From the NCBI GenBank assembly GCA_963576725.1, contig OY755252.1, positions 23,257,450 to 23,321,449 on the forward strand: 64,000 nucleotides of DNA, read 5' to 3'. The notes under the pieces are model-generated. The model saw only the letters and a list, made by a program, of their open reading frames with translations. It searched no databases and was not told the DNA's origin. This DNA is from Azorinus chamasolen. Taxonomy: Eukaryota; Mollusca; Bivalvia; Cardiida; Solecurtidae. A program made the position numbers and the translations under genes. Shown one piece after another: positions 1-14,000 of this stretch. Each line of letters begins with the position of its first letter. The stretch's first letter is position 1.

Positions 1-131
1 GTACATCACCTGATATACAGCATGACATAACATGTACAGCACTTGATATACAGCATGACATAACATGTATATCACCTGATATACAGCATGACATAACACG
101 TACATCACCTGATATACAGCATGACTTACAT
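1..131. repeat. 33-bp tandem satellite, four units
   Basis: Four consecutive 33-bp units begin at 1, 34, 67 and 100, each a variant of GTACATCACCTGATATACAG followed by a short tail. Later copies decay up to about 290. The array starts at the window edge, so its true length is unknown. Confidence 0.9.
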
Positions 132-299
132 GTAAGATGTGCATAACCTGTTCTGCTGCATGATTTGACCTGTTCGTAACAAGATATACAACATAACCTG
201 ATTGTACATAACTAGGGATGCATGCATAACATACAGTAACAATTACATGACCTGAGCTACAGCATGACTTAACATGTATATGACCTTACATTATTTGCT

Positions 300-737
300 C
301 GGCATGTCTGTGAGTCTCTCTGTGAGTGAGTATGTCCGTCTGTCTGTTTATCTATCGATCTATGTATCCTCCTGTTGTCTGTGTCTGTCTGTCTGTGTAT
401 GTGTCTTTCTGTTTTTCTGTTTCTCTGTATGTCTGTTTGTCTGTCTGTATATCTGTGTGTGTCTGTCTGTCTCTGTCTGTCTATCTGTCTATCTCTGTAT
501 GTCTGTCTGTCTCTCTCTCTCTCTCTGTCCGTCTCTCTGTCTGTCCCTCTGTCTCTTTGTCTCACTGTCTGGCTGGCGATCTCTCTTTCCCTCTCTGTGT
601 CTCTGTGTCTCTTTCTCTGTCTTTGTCTCTCTCTGTCTCTCTGTCTCTCTGACTCTCTCTGTCACTCTCTGTCTCTCTGTCTCTGTCTCTGTCTCTCTGT
701 CTCTGTCTCTGTCTGTGTGTGTGTGTGTGTGTGTGTG

Positions 738-785
<48 letters not shown>
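300..785. repeat. CT-rich simple repeat tract
   Basis: Pyrimidine-rich tract of TCTG and TCTC tetranucleotides, with a pure (GT)n run at about 714-738 and a pure (CT)n run at about 740-785. It is open in several frames only because it has few adenines; I see no gene in it. Confidence 0.95.
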
Positions 786-788
<3 letters not shown>

Positions 789-789
789 G

Positions 790-1140
790 GCACCCGTATC
801 AGGGAAAGGGTTATTTAATATTGTTCTTTTGGCGTTAATTTTTTATAATAGCAATTGCTACCATTGACACACAATACTGCATTTGCAGATCAAATAATGG
901 ATACGATTAGCAAATAGAGAAATCATAAAGGCCGGATTCCGATTGTATCTTTCCGGAAGTCGCTGCAGAATAGGGATTTTAAAAAATTGCATCGAATGAT
1001 ACCACATATTACTTGTCATGTAAGTCTAATCGATTGGACCGTATCTTGCCTTTTATTTCACTTTGCCGTAATCGCTAACTATAAAAATTGAATCATATCA
1101 TAGGTCCAGATAAGATATGTGAATTAAAACATTTTCAAGA
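790..1140. other. no gene seen
   Basis: AT-rich non-coding sequence between the CT tract and the Fam-H palindrome. I recognise nothing in it. Confidence 0.5.
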
Positions 1141-1310
1141 ATAACGTCTTTATTTCTTCATTAAACCCAATGGTGTGACCACTCTTTAGAATCGTCTCGA
1201 AGAGACGATTCTAAAGAGCGGTCACACCATAGGGTTTGTTGGAGAAATGACGATTTCAGTACCTGGGCACGCATGTTTAACTGCTACTCTGCCATCATCA
1301 TCCAGGGATA
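1140..1310. mobile_element. Fam-H palindromic element
   Basis: Arms of about 37 bp at 1163-1237 pair almost perfectly around TCTCGAAGAGA; the outer arm reads AAACCCAATGGTGTGACC against GGTCACACCATAGGGTTT. The flanking pieces (CTTTATTTCTTCA on the left, AAATGACGATTT on the right) recur at the other three copies (13.4, 28.9 and 61.9 kb), so the element is larger than the hairpin. Confidence 0.75.
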
Positions 1311-1754
1311 ATTCGGGTTCCGCCCATTGTAAAAATTGCTTGTTAAATCGTACAACTGTTGACATTTGTTCTTGAACATTTTATAACTATTGATTTGACA
1401 CTTATCCCGTTATTCGTGATCTGTCTCATCAGGATCCAAGCTGGTTGACACTCCGTCAGTAGATTCATAAACGTTTCCTCGAATGAAAATTTGCACAAGA
1501 TCCAAATTTGATCAGACACTATCTTTTCACGGTGGGATAAGCAGTAAGGTTTTACATAATGTGTTTATCCTTTGATTTAATAGAATGAATGAACACCGTT
1601 TGGTGGGTTATGATAAAAGCTGATTGATTTAAACTTGTTGAGCTAAACGGACAGCATAGGGAATAAGGCATGGACCTATGTTAGGTAACTTAAATATAAT
1701 TAAAAATAGCAAGCTTCTGAAATCATAGTTCTTACATGCATACGTGTTGTCAAC

Positions 1755-2087
1755 ATGGTGTTTTTATTTATCATTTTTTGTTCATTGATTGCAAAATCTT
1801 CACATTTCACGAAACCATTTCAAAACTGGGATGTCGTCTTCAATAATGCTGTAGTGAATTGGGACCAGCACGATGCACATGGTATCGTGGAGCCCGCGGG
1901 CACGGTAGTAGATGTAAGCCTGTACAAGTGCCTGAAGCACTGTCAGCAAAGACCCGCGTGTGACTTTGTGAACTACCACACCCTAATTCATGTCTGTACA
2001 TTTATACACCATACGAACAAGACAGCTGCAGTGCCAACGGAAGAAAAGAATGGAGTCGTGCACAGCAGCAAGGTGGACTGGCAAACA
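1755..2087 (+). CDS. Gene 1 exon 1: signal peptide and PAN/apple-like domain
   Basis: Starts at an ATG followed by MVFLFIIFCSLIA, a typical secretion signal. Cysteines 59, 63, 69 and 81 lie in KCLKHCQQRPACDFVNY and HVCTF, the spacing of a PAN/apple core, and the HSSKVDW segment near residue 105 resembles the closing strand. The exon ends with ACA before GTAAGT, phase 0; the frame runs open for 30 more codons into the intron. A TATA-like AT-rich stretch lies near 1691-1705, but its distance from the transcript start is unknown. Confidence 0.82.
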
Positions 2088-5000
2088 GTAAGTTACGAGT
2101 TGGTTGGATACATGTACAGTAAAACATCTCTAAACCAGATATTCAAAGAAGTATCAGTATCGGTTCTTAACCGCTAGCCTGCTGAGCAAATTACTTTTAC
2201 AGAATTTTTCACCAAATACATTTTCAAACTTCAAGCTATAAACACTTTGTCTACCCAAATGCAATCAGGGTGTCAAACAGTTTGGATCCTGATGAGACGC
2301 CGAGTTACGCGGCGTCTCATCTGGATCCAATCTGTTTGCATAGGTATTCATTCATACGCCGGTTAAAGCAAGAGGTAGCTTAACGCATTGTGTTTGTCAT
2401 GCAAAAAGCTCCATCTTGAGCATTCTATGTGATTTTCACCCTGCATTAAGAAAACACGTTTCTAAAAGTCTCTAAATTTGTCTCTATTGAATTTCGGTTC
2501 AAAGAGGTTTTAGCGTGAACAGTAATACGATAGTTATGCAATACACTTGTTACCGCAAACCTTCAACAAAACAAATATTGTAATCCCTACACAGTCGTAA
2601 AGTATACGATATCATATATCGAAAAACGGATTTTATGTACGTCATTTAGAAAGTTCCCAAATAAACTTTCTGCATGATTTATACCCTGCATTAAGCCGAC
2701 TCTTGTTAAAAAACGATATTAATACTTATATGAGTGTTCGAATTCGAGGAAATTTACTTAAATTGTATATGATTATGAATGAAGTATATACTCTAAACGT
2801 TTTCAGGACCCGGCTCCACATTCTGATTGCCTTCAGTGTAATTTGACGGACGAATGCGTCGTGGAAAGTGACCAAGCTTCCTGTCAACCAACAAGTAAGC
2901 ATAGCTCTTGCAACTCCCGTGTGTTTAACCCTTTTACTGCTGTATAAGGTTACATATCTTAACTCGTCCAAATTAAAATTTGAAAAACCATTCGTTTTCA
3001 TGTGCGTATATGCCTCTACGATACATATATACGGGCCTCTATACACATATACGATACATATATACGGGCATCTATAAACATATACGATGCATATGTGCGG
3101 GCCTCTATACACATATACGATTCATATATACGGGCCTCTATACACATATACGATACATATATACGGGCCTCTATATACATATACGATACACATATACGGG
3201 CCTCTATGCACATATACGATGCATATGTGCGGGCTTCTATACACATATACGATACATATATACGGGCATCTATACACATATACGATATATATATATATGG
3301 GCGTCTATACACATACATACGATACATATGTGCGGGCCTCTATACACATATACGATACATATGTGCGGGCCTCTATACATATATACGATACATATGTGCG
3401 GGGCCTCTATAAATATATATACGATACAACTATTCGAGCCTCTTACATATATACAACACATATGCGGACCTCTATACATGTATACCATACCACTATTCAG
3501 CCCTCTAACATATATATGATATATTCAGTAGAACCCCTCTAATACGACCACTTAATGAATAAACATGGCGGTCTTTATAATCAGGTAGTTGCTTAATGCA
3601 GGATAAAAGTAATGCAGAAAGCTCCCCTAGGAGCTTTCTGCATTACTTTTGTCCTGCGTTAAGCTATCACCTGCCTCCACCACCCAGAATTATACCTCTT
3701 TTAGGTGGTCGCATTAGCGGGGTTTTACTATATAAGCAAACCTCTATACATACATTTTGTGTTTACTTTGTCAATGCTTATTTTGCGCTTATTCTTTGGT
3801 TTTATCTGCTGGCATGTTTTAATTGTTTTTATGCTTGATCCTTAGTTTTAGAACCTGCTTCAAATCAGCCTTTGTTTATCGCTTTTATTACTAAAACTGC
3901 CCGTTTTTGCAATCAATTTTTATTTGTTATCTTAATTTATATATATGCAGACCTTTTTGGGTTTCTTCCACAGATTTTTGTTTTTAAGTCTCTGCAGACA
4001 GATCAGATCCAGATATGACAGTTCTCGAATTGACTGTCTGATCAAGATCTGATCTAGACACAGGGGGCCATTTCGTGGGTCTACATGGTCTAAAAGGTCA
4101 AAAAAAATGTGGGTCGATTTAGTCGCTTAGTCGGAACGTATCAAAGGTTATATTATTTGAAAAGGACAATGTTCCAGCTTCACGTTCGTACCAAATATTA
4201 GTGGTTATTCCATCTTGGCTGTCCAAAACCGGGCGTTATTTCGAATCGGTGGTGAAATTTGCGAGTGGGTAGTTAGACCCCTTGTATATAATATAGCACT
4301 AAATCGACCAAATTTTTGTTGTTGACCTTTTAGACCATGTAGACCCACGAAATGGCCCCCTGTGAATCTAGATTGCTCAGGGTGCATATTAAACATATCA
4401 TAAGCTGCTCTAGTCAACTAAAGGTATCTAATTTTTCTGATCCTCAACCACATATTAAAAAACCGTTATAGTTCCAACGAATGTACATACTGTGATACTT
4501 TTTATGTATGCTCTATGTGACATTTTTCTGTGTGCATGTTCATACTTTTATTTTGTCGTTTTTGTGTTTCTACTCTTGTTTTGTCGGAAAAAATCCCATC
4601 AGTGCTTATGTTATTATGTTATGAATATCCGACGTTAAATAAAACTTTTCCTATGTCTTTATGTCTTATATATACCATACATATATGCCGACCTCTCTAC
4701 ATATATAAATGGTTCTATACGCATATGTGGGTATCTATACATATGTACAGACCTCTATAGATGTATGCATTACATATATGTTGGTTTCTATGCATATTAA
4801 AGATACATATATGCGGGAATATATACGTATATATGCGGGCTTCTATACTTATATTCCGAACTCTATACATTATATTCGATGCATATTTGCAGGCCGTTAT
4901 ACAATATGTGTGCCTTAATGCATACATGCGTGTCTTTATACATATATGTTTGTCTCTTTACATATATACGGGCCTATGTTCATATATGCATGCGTTTATG

Positions 5001-8000
5001 CAGATATACGGGCTTCTATGCATATATTGCGTGTCTCCAGACCTATATACGGGAATCTATTTATATACGCGCGTGCCTTTATACATGTACACATATTTAG
5101 GTCTCTGTACATACATGCAGATCTCTATACACACACGCTGTCCTCTATAAATAGAGTTGCCTCTCAAAACGTAGGCCTGTTCAACAGGAAGTTGATATTT
5201 TACGTAGAATTTAAGGATTAAACATGTTCATTTTCTACATGAAACTTCTAATCGTCTATGTTTGTATAGACACTTAAGAACAATAGTTAACGCTTGACCT
5301 GGTAGACATTGCAAACAGATTAAGTCTTGATCAGCCGGCCCCTATATATGTGACTGACGGTCAAATGGTGAAGCAAATTACACGTGCAGTAGAACCTATT
5401 TTAAATGGCCATACAATCGGTCTAATTATGGGTTTGTAAGGCATGTTGTAGCTTAATGCATGCCAAAAGTAATGCAGAAAGCTCCTATAGGAGCTTTCTG
5501 CATTACCTTTGCCCTGCATTAAGAAACCACCCGTTTGCTAAGACTCATATGTTTAATAAATGGACAGGACATGTCGTACTGTGCATATATGTCCACAGTG
5601 GCAAATCTATATTTTGATTTGATAGGTTGTGGTGCACCACCATCTACAGATATATCCGTCATAGAAGGAAATATCTTCAGTATCGGAGCTAAGTTAAAGA
5701 TCACATGCAACATCGATACTACTGTAGTTGCGCATACCACATGTGCAGATGATGGCTTGTGGACCAACACGCATGCAGCATGCCCAGGCAGTTGTAAGTA
5801 AAACCGCTTGTAATTGTATATACACATATATTGATACACACGCCAATAAAAGTGCAGACATGGTGTTTAAAATTGGATACCTTTTGTGCATAATTGAAAT
5901 GATAACCAAAGGAACACATTTGATTAAGCCTTTATCTGAAAGAGAAACATTCTACCCCTTTGCAAACAGACTAGACCCAGATCAGACGGCTCTTGATGGG
6001 ACGCATACTGGTGTTCATAAACCATTTTAACTAAATATATATTTAAAACTGTATCCCCATCCAACATGAATATACACATAAAGTAAAGACTGACGTGGTG
6101 TGTCGATGGCCAACATCTCTCGCAGGTTTGAAAAATCTCGCCAAAATGTTATATAGTTACAATGTAGTATAGTATTACATTGTTAATATTGGGAGCAATT
6201 TTCAAAAACATGTTCAAGGTGACTTTGACCATGTCCTCAAAATCACTGGAGTCTTCTATTAGTCATGACCAGGCGGTCAATCATTTTGCGTATTACGTAT
6301 GCATCTGTGATAATCTGTTATTGGGCAGAAATTATTTGTGTGTTCAATGTAGGAGTGGCCCAAACTTTCATGTTCCAAAACATATGGGTTATCTATTTGA
6401 CATGGCTACCTGCTTAAAAAGTTTGAGGAGCATAGGTCAAACCGTTCTCCCATTTATTAAACAGAAAATAAAATCATTTTGTACACGCAGTAATCTTTGT
6501 TTTGACGTTGGACCTAGCATTTCCCAACGCAACAGTGCTTATCTGTTGTTCATGCCCGTCCCTACCAGTTTCAGGATTTTGGGCCAAAACTTTGTCTGGT
6601 TATTGATCGGAAACCATTTGCTCTAGTCTAGTGAAGTACATAGATACGGACGGACAGACAGGCGGGCGACTTGTTCAGTTCAATATATGATTAGGTCTTA
6701 ACGACAGCTAATAAACATTCATGGAGTCATAATGTTTTACATTTATAAATATTTATGAGAAAATGTGTTGATGAAATGTTTGTTTAGTCTTCGGTTCAAA
6801 GTTGCTTTGAAACGTATTCATTTCATTTGCATGACGTCCAATTTATATGTGAGATTGTAGATAACGCATATGTTTTGTCTTTGATGACATCCAAACGAAT
6901 TAATCCGAAATGTCTTACCTCTATGAAGTGTCCCCTAGGATGTGCAGATATTGTGACAATGAGTTATTTGATAGTGGAAACGCAAACGTTTTATTATGCT
7001 ACCCTACATTCTATATGCTGTTTCGATTGATCTTTGTATTTGGCATGTAGTACCGACATCCACAACCACTACGTCAACTTCTACAACGACTACTCCTCCT
7101 CCAGCAGCCTTTTCCTGTCATTCTAGTGACAACACGTTTAGGACGGTCACTTTGACGGATGGCACAACGATCTCGTACAGGTACTGTTAACAATAGGACC
7201 ATTTAACAGTAACAATGCTAAACGTTTCCCTTTCTCAAGTAATTTTTTTCGGTAGATGTATTAACCATTCGCTTGCTATTCACGTCAATATACCTACCCT
7301 GTAAATAGTGAAGACCCTAATGAGACAGCTCCAGCAGGAGCTGTCTCATCTGGGTCTGCACTGTTTACAAGTTGAGTTTGCAACCAGTGCACCCCACAGC
7401 AGTGATTGCACATCGAAATACTTGTACACAGTGAAGATACATGTAATTATACAACAGGGCATGGGTAAAGAAGTAGAAAAGTATTTTAAAATTCAGCAAG
7501 AGAAGGGTTAAGGTTAGTGGTAGAAACACAGTTTACCCCTGATATATTTAAAAACCTGTGTTAAAAAGCCGATACTTAAAGAAGGAAAACTAAAGGAAAG
7601 CGTGAGTAGTTACAGACCTGTAACGTTACTGTCAATTGATTACAAGACATTTGAAGCTATAGTAAAGACGGAATTAGATGGCCATATTTCTGCAACATGT
7701 ATGCATTTTCCAAACCTGCAGCAAAATGGTTATTAGAAACACCTAGGTTCAATAATATCATTTAATCAATCTGCAAGAAAATATACTCCACAATAGAGAA
7801 CTAGGTAATGACACATCCGAAGCATTTAAATGCCACGTCAACATTTGATCACGTTTGGCACAGTGGGCTATTCTCCAGTGAAGCCATGGTCAGTGGTTTA
7901 CGGTTATAGCGCTTTAAGGTTCTACAAAGGGCCAGACAATACAGCACACCCTCTAGCTGCTCTGCGCAGTTTACATAAATAAAATGCTAGTCATTCTGAG

Positions 8001-11000
8001 CAAAGGCGGGCTAGGATCGATCATTGGTTCGCTTTAGTTTAGAAATCCCGCATTGACAGACGATGTTACTCTTGTTGATAACAGTTCCAGCATTCTTTCT
8101 GAGATGTTAAAGCTTGTAGATGAGTACTCCAAGAAATTATGTTTTAAATTCCATTAATATACCAGTGTAGTACATGTAGTGCCTAGTTAGGTTTTCAGCC
8201 AGTAAAGTACCCTCAAATCTAAAGGTCTCGCTAGGGCAGGCTGAAATTCAACAGGTGTGCAATGCTGGACATGTAGGAATCAAGTTAAAACAGACCTAAA
8301 CACACCGCTTTCTTTGAATCCCGCTGCAACAAAGCAAGACATCCTTGTTTTTTATTCTGTGAGTTGATCCATACAGAAAATACCTCAATCCTACGGTGGT
8401 AGGTAACGTCGTAAAAATAGTCTCCTTTCCAACTGTACTGTGTGGAATTATGGAAAAACTTAAGTACTAACGACAAAACTCTACTGGAAAAATTCGTGCA
8501 AATGGCTTCCAAAAACGGTACAGTGTTTACCACAGAGAACACGTACATATACATGTATGGCATTATCTATGTTAGGTTGGCTACCAATTGTGTCAGATAT
8601 TGAGAAAAGGAACCTTTGTTTTGTACAGAAATTATTCGCCATGCCCATGTCAGTCTTAAGTAAAAATATATTTAATACGAGACTTAACCTGTGTAGACCC
8701 AGGTGTTGTAAGTCCCAGCTAGGTTTCATTTCAAAAATCTAATCTGATGACGTATCTACATGTGAACAGATATATAGAAACCACCGAAAGTCTTACAAAA
8801 AGTATTTGGAAAAGGATTGTGTAAGTCTCGTCTATTATCGAAATCTCTGATTACAAAGAGAATTCCGATATCCAGATTTCAGACGATTTAATATGTTGCA
8901 CCAGTCTGTAAGTGTTGCAGGCATCTTGTTGTTACCTGATCATGAATGTTCTTTATCAAACAACATCTATATAGCTAAACTATCGACGCACATTCAGTAT
9001 AAGGAAGACACATGTAAACTATATGTATTCAAATGCAGCGACATTAAGAGTCACATTACTCTGGTCTGCAACAAGATCAAAGGAACGTGTTGAATCAGCA
9101 CATATTCATGTATAACAGAATAATTTATCACCTGAGGATATTAATGACTGACGAAGAATCATTGCTTACTATTATTGTGTGTAAAATATTTATAAACTAA
9201 AATGTATCAAATGACACTTACAATACATTCTTGTCCACAACTTTGATGTTTACTGTGGCTGCAAAATGCATAAGAATATGCAATAGTTATTTGTTATTGT
9301 CACCTATCGTTAGGCTCTAGTCGCCTGATGACTGATGATAATTAACTATTGTTAGTGTCAGTGCGACCGTGCATCAGGTCTGTTAGATATGGAGGATCTG
9401 TTGCGAGTTGTCTTTTAAGATCACATGTTCTTAAACGAGCCTTAGAAAATGTCATTAAGCGAGCCTTGGCGAGCTTAATAACATTTTCTTGGTGAGTTTA
9501 GGAACATGTGATCTTAAAAGACAACGAGCATCAGATTCTTTTTCTCACATATCAAAAAGTTGTATTTTCGCCGTTTAAATGACATGTAAACATAGGTTTC
9601 CATGGCTTGACGTCATATATGACGTCATACGTTCTAAAGTGATCTTACACGTGTTACAGATAAGGAAATCTTAACCTGTTATTCTAACTCGGAGATAAGG
9701 GAAGGTATGTGAGAAAGATAGATCTATTTATAGATAGATCTATTTGTGTATATATATGTCATCAATACAAATACAGTTATACAATTTGACGTAACAGTTA
9801 TCGGCTTCTTGTTATTTATATAAAAAAGACATGTTATACGTACACAGGATAACCCGTAAAGTTTTTCAACTTATTTCCAACGGGGTCCTATATAGATTTA
9901 GCGAAAAAGTTACAATAATTTGAAAATGTATAGACAGAGCAGGCTCAAAACCGTAAATTGAAATTAAAATTTACTGCTTAGGGTTTGCTGAGTCTGTTAA
10001 TTATGAAAAAAAGGGGAATAAATCAAAAATGAGAGCTTTCCACATACATATGGAGAACTCTATATTTTAGGCCTATTATTCACGGTAATACAAATGTTTA
10101 AATAGATTATAATACTTTGAATGGGAATTAGACAAACATTTATCACAATTGCCAGTCTATCACAGATTAAAAACTTATTTGATTATTAAAACATACATTA
10201 TATTAATTAAAAGTATACATAATCACTATTCTCCTCATCCTTCATTTCTTCCATAAGGGCTTTCTTGATCATCTTCTTGAAAGCAAATTTTGCCTTCATT
10301 AGTTTTATATTCTCTGGCAAAGAATTCCAGTCCAAAATGCCACTGTAATAAAAAGTTTAAGAAGTAAACCCATTAACAAGTGGGACATAAAAAGTAGGTT
10401 TGTTCCCATAAGAATGAATGTCGCTTAGTTTCCGAAAGTCATCATGAAGATATGAAGGTCACTTATTGTTAAAGATTCTGTGAACGTGGTTAAGTTTCAA
10501 TTGTTTACATCTCTTTTCAATGTTTAAAAAGCCTAATTCTATAAAGTGATCAGATTTCAAAGAAGCTCTGGGACTAAAGTTGGCGACATGATAAGCATTT
10601 TGGAATATACAGTTCATTAACTGGTGGTATTAGTTATTTTAACCTCGGCACATGTGTACAAGTGTGAGAGCACATAGTATATGCGTATTTACTATTTCAG
10701 TTAAAATGATATTGCCTTGTGTATGCATGAACCATATTCGTCCCGTCTCTCACCTCCTTTAGTTTCGTTTCGTAAAAGCCAATAGCGACGGGGCAACGGA
10801 GTTGATCCTCACATATTATAGGTCGACATGGAAACCCAACTTGTTATATCTTCCGTGTCTAATATATAATATATGTGCTACATCTGGTTGTAAGTTTCGT
10901 AATTATGAATATTCATGTGACCAATATTAGTTAAAAATCTAAATAAAGCATCCTTGGCTACAATATGTAACTATAGAATAGCCGGATATTCCCTTATATG

Positions 11001-14000
11001 GACACACCTTCTTCATGATTTATTCCATATATAGTAATACACGGCTGCAAATCACACTAAGAAAGACTAAAGAACTTAGTGGATAACACACACATTAACT
11101 CTTTTGGCGCCAAATTTAAAAGTGTCGTCTGCAATAATAATTTCATATCAAATATAATTCTGAACTAAATAATAAAGGTATATTAGTAAACCATTTGTTT
11201 TTAAAAACCTGTATATTCGGGCTGAAATAATACAGAAAACAGTGAAGTCCCAGATCAGATGCCGCCTTGAAAAGGCGGCATCTGGCCTGGTACTGCACTG
11301 TTTTCAATGGTGCCGACAGGCGACATTAGCGCCGAAAGAGTTAATGAAGTTACATTAGAATGCAGATACGCCTATACTTTACAGTATACTAGCTTCATCT
11401 TGCACTGTATAAGTATGATCAATGTACAAATTGTTCACTTTCAATCGTTAATTGATAAAACCTGTTAATTTTCATGCAAATGCTTAATTTATTTGATATC
11501 ATCGTTTCATATTATACATGTATAATATATAAATATGTAAATCTCTGTAAATAGGAGAAATAAAGAGTATATATGCGCCTGTGGCGCAAATGCTCTATTT
11601 ATCACTTTGTTTTCAAAAAGGGACTTTTACAGAGGCGTCAAAAGGCATCAATATGAGTGAGTGAGTTAACCATTTCCTCCATCAATACGCCTTTCAACGC
11701 ATGTGTGAAAGTCACCTGTTAAAACCATTATGATGAATGGAGCATTTGCTCCCGGGAGCAAATCCTCCATTTATCACAACTGTTTCAAACTACAAAATTC
11801 TAAAATATTCCTTTTCTGTAGCTAGTCCTCATTTTTGGTAGATCTATTTAAAGTGGTTGGATCTAAAAAATAGCCTATGAGGGAATGGGTGAACTCTTCT
11901 CATGCCCAGCGCTATCTGACTGGCTTTTTTCAAACAGCTGGGACGTAGAGGAGACGTCGGGTGAAGTCACATTGTAACCTACTTTAGTTATAGCTTTAGT
12001 TTCCCAGCAGGCGCAGGGTTAATAATTATATGCTATGAGCCCTTTGATGACACAGTAAAACCTCTCTATAACGACCACTAAATTACATTAAGTAGTTTGT
12101 GTTAATGCAGGTGGCTGCTTAAATCAAGGTGAAAGTGAATCAGAACGCTCCTCTAGCCACCTGCCCTAAATACCAATTAATTAACACAATTTAGAGGCCG
12201 CTATAGAGAGGTTTTATAATATCAGTCATACAACTCAGAGATCAAGATACGAAGCTTACTCGACGGTTTTGCCAAAGTACTAATTGTTTGATTCTCTTGT
12301 TGCATTTTGTGGATATATTAACCATTTGAATGCGAGAAACGAGAGAACCGTTACTTGCAAGTAGTGTAGACCCAGAACAGAGGGATCCTGGGGGATCTCT
12401 CGGATCAGGCTTTACACTTTTTGTTATTGAGAACCATCTTGTAATTGTTACTCTTGCTATATGGACCTTACCAATAAACAATAATGGACTATTCAACTGT
12501 GAAATTTCAGAGATAACACCATAAGTATACAGAGCGTACACTGATCAAACGGCACTCACAAGATCTGTCTGGTCTGTGTCGACTCTGATGAAGTACCGCC
12601 TTTTTTGTTGGCAATGCCCAATTTGGACACAATGGGGGATAGCTACGGCTAATCTTTGACCTGTCATCATCTTACAGCACTTAGTCCCATTAAAGCATAG
12701 CCACAAATACATGTATATCTGACCAAAGAGGGAATCGAACCCACTTCTCCCGAGTGGAAAGCCAATGACCCCCACCCCCTGAAAAAAGGACCGAATCGCT
12801 GATGCAGATGTTAGTTATTTCTTTTTTCCTTCATACTAGATGCTATACATATCAAATGTAGGAGTCCCGATCAATTCAAATTATCCGACACTTTCCATAC
12901 GGAATACATGTAGTTAATAACTCCAGATAAAACTTCATATTTAGTACAGAGGTCCAGATAGGTCGCGTTAATTCAACCCTTCGCTTGCTATTCGCGTCAA
13001 TATACCTACCTGTAAATAGTGAAGACCCAGATGCGACAGCTCATGCAGGAGCTGTCTCATCAGGGTCTGCACTATTTACAAGTTGATTGTACAACCAGTG
13101 CACTCCACAGCAGTGACTGCACAGCGAAATACTTGTACACAGTGAAGATATATGTAATTATACAACAGGACATGGGTAAAGAAGGAGAAATGCATTTTCA
13201 AATTCAGCAAGAGAAGGGTTAATTTAACCCTTTCGGCACCAAATTTTTAATTGTCGTCTACAATCCAATTTTGTTAAATCATATAGTAAAATAAGGAAAT
13301 GAGATAAACATATGCAATTTTCTAATTAATAAAGCACACTTGAAAAGGCGGCGTCTGATCTGGGGCTGCAATATTTGTCGTGGTGCATTTTTGCGACATT
13401 GGAGATGAAAATCTTAAACAATTATCAAGAAATAACTTCTTTATTTCATAGCCAGACCCTATGTTGTAACCACTCGTTAGAATAGTCGATTCTAAAGAGT
13501 GGTCACAGCATAGGGTTTGGTGTAGAAATGGCGATTTTAGTATTTGAGTACGCATCTTTAGCTGTTGCTCTGATATACCTCGTAAACGCAATGTTATGTT
13601 TTTGCACGGATAGTAGACCTGGATAAAACGGAACCGTTAATATCAGCGTCTGCTCTATTTGCTTATAGTATACCTTATTCAAATACGCTCCTTCTTTACT
13701 TTTGTAAACTGTACCGGTCACTAAATTACGATAGTGCCCGCTGGAACATTATATAGTGCCCGCTACGCTCGGTAAGTTCCGGTAGTTTCCGCGCACACGG
13801 AAACGCACGTACCGGTCGGTAAATGAATTGTATTATTTATATAATAAATAGTATACCTTATCCCAGAGACATATAAATACATTTACATATGGATCTACCT
13901 ATCCACATACGCTCCTTCTTTACTTATGTTAAACGTACCGATCCTTAAATTGCAACTGTGCCCACTGGGACACTATATGGACCGCTGCGCTCGGTAATTT

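Noticed and set aside
2726..3542. Overlapping open frames of 70-180 codons on both strands
   Set aside because: They run through the 33-bp minisatellite, which lacks stops by its composition; the products are short-period repeats.
4205..4417. 70-codon minus-strand frame
   Set aside because: Lies across the hAT-like MITE arm and its flank; no protein family.
6180..6626. 148-codon plus-strand frame in intron 3
   Set aside because: Sits in a dispersed repeat ending GACGGACAGACAGG; no recognisable domain and no splice signals in phase with gene 1.
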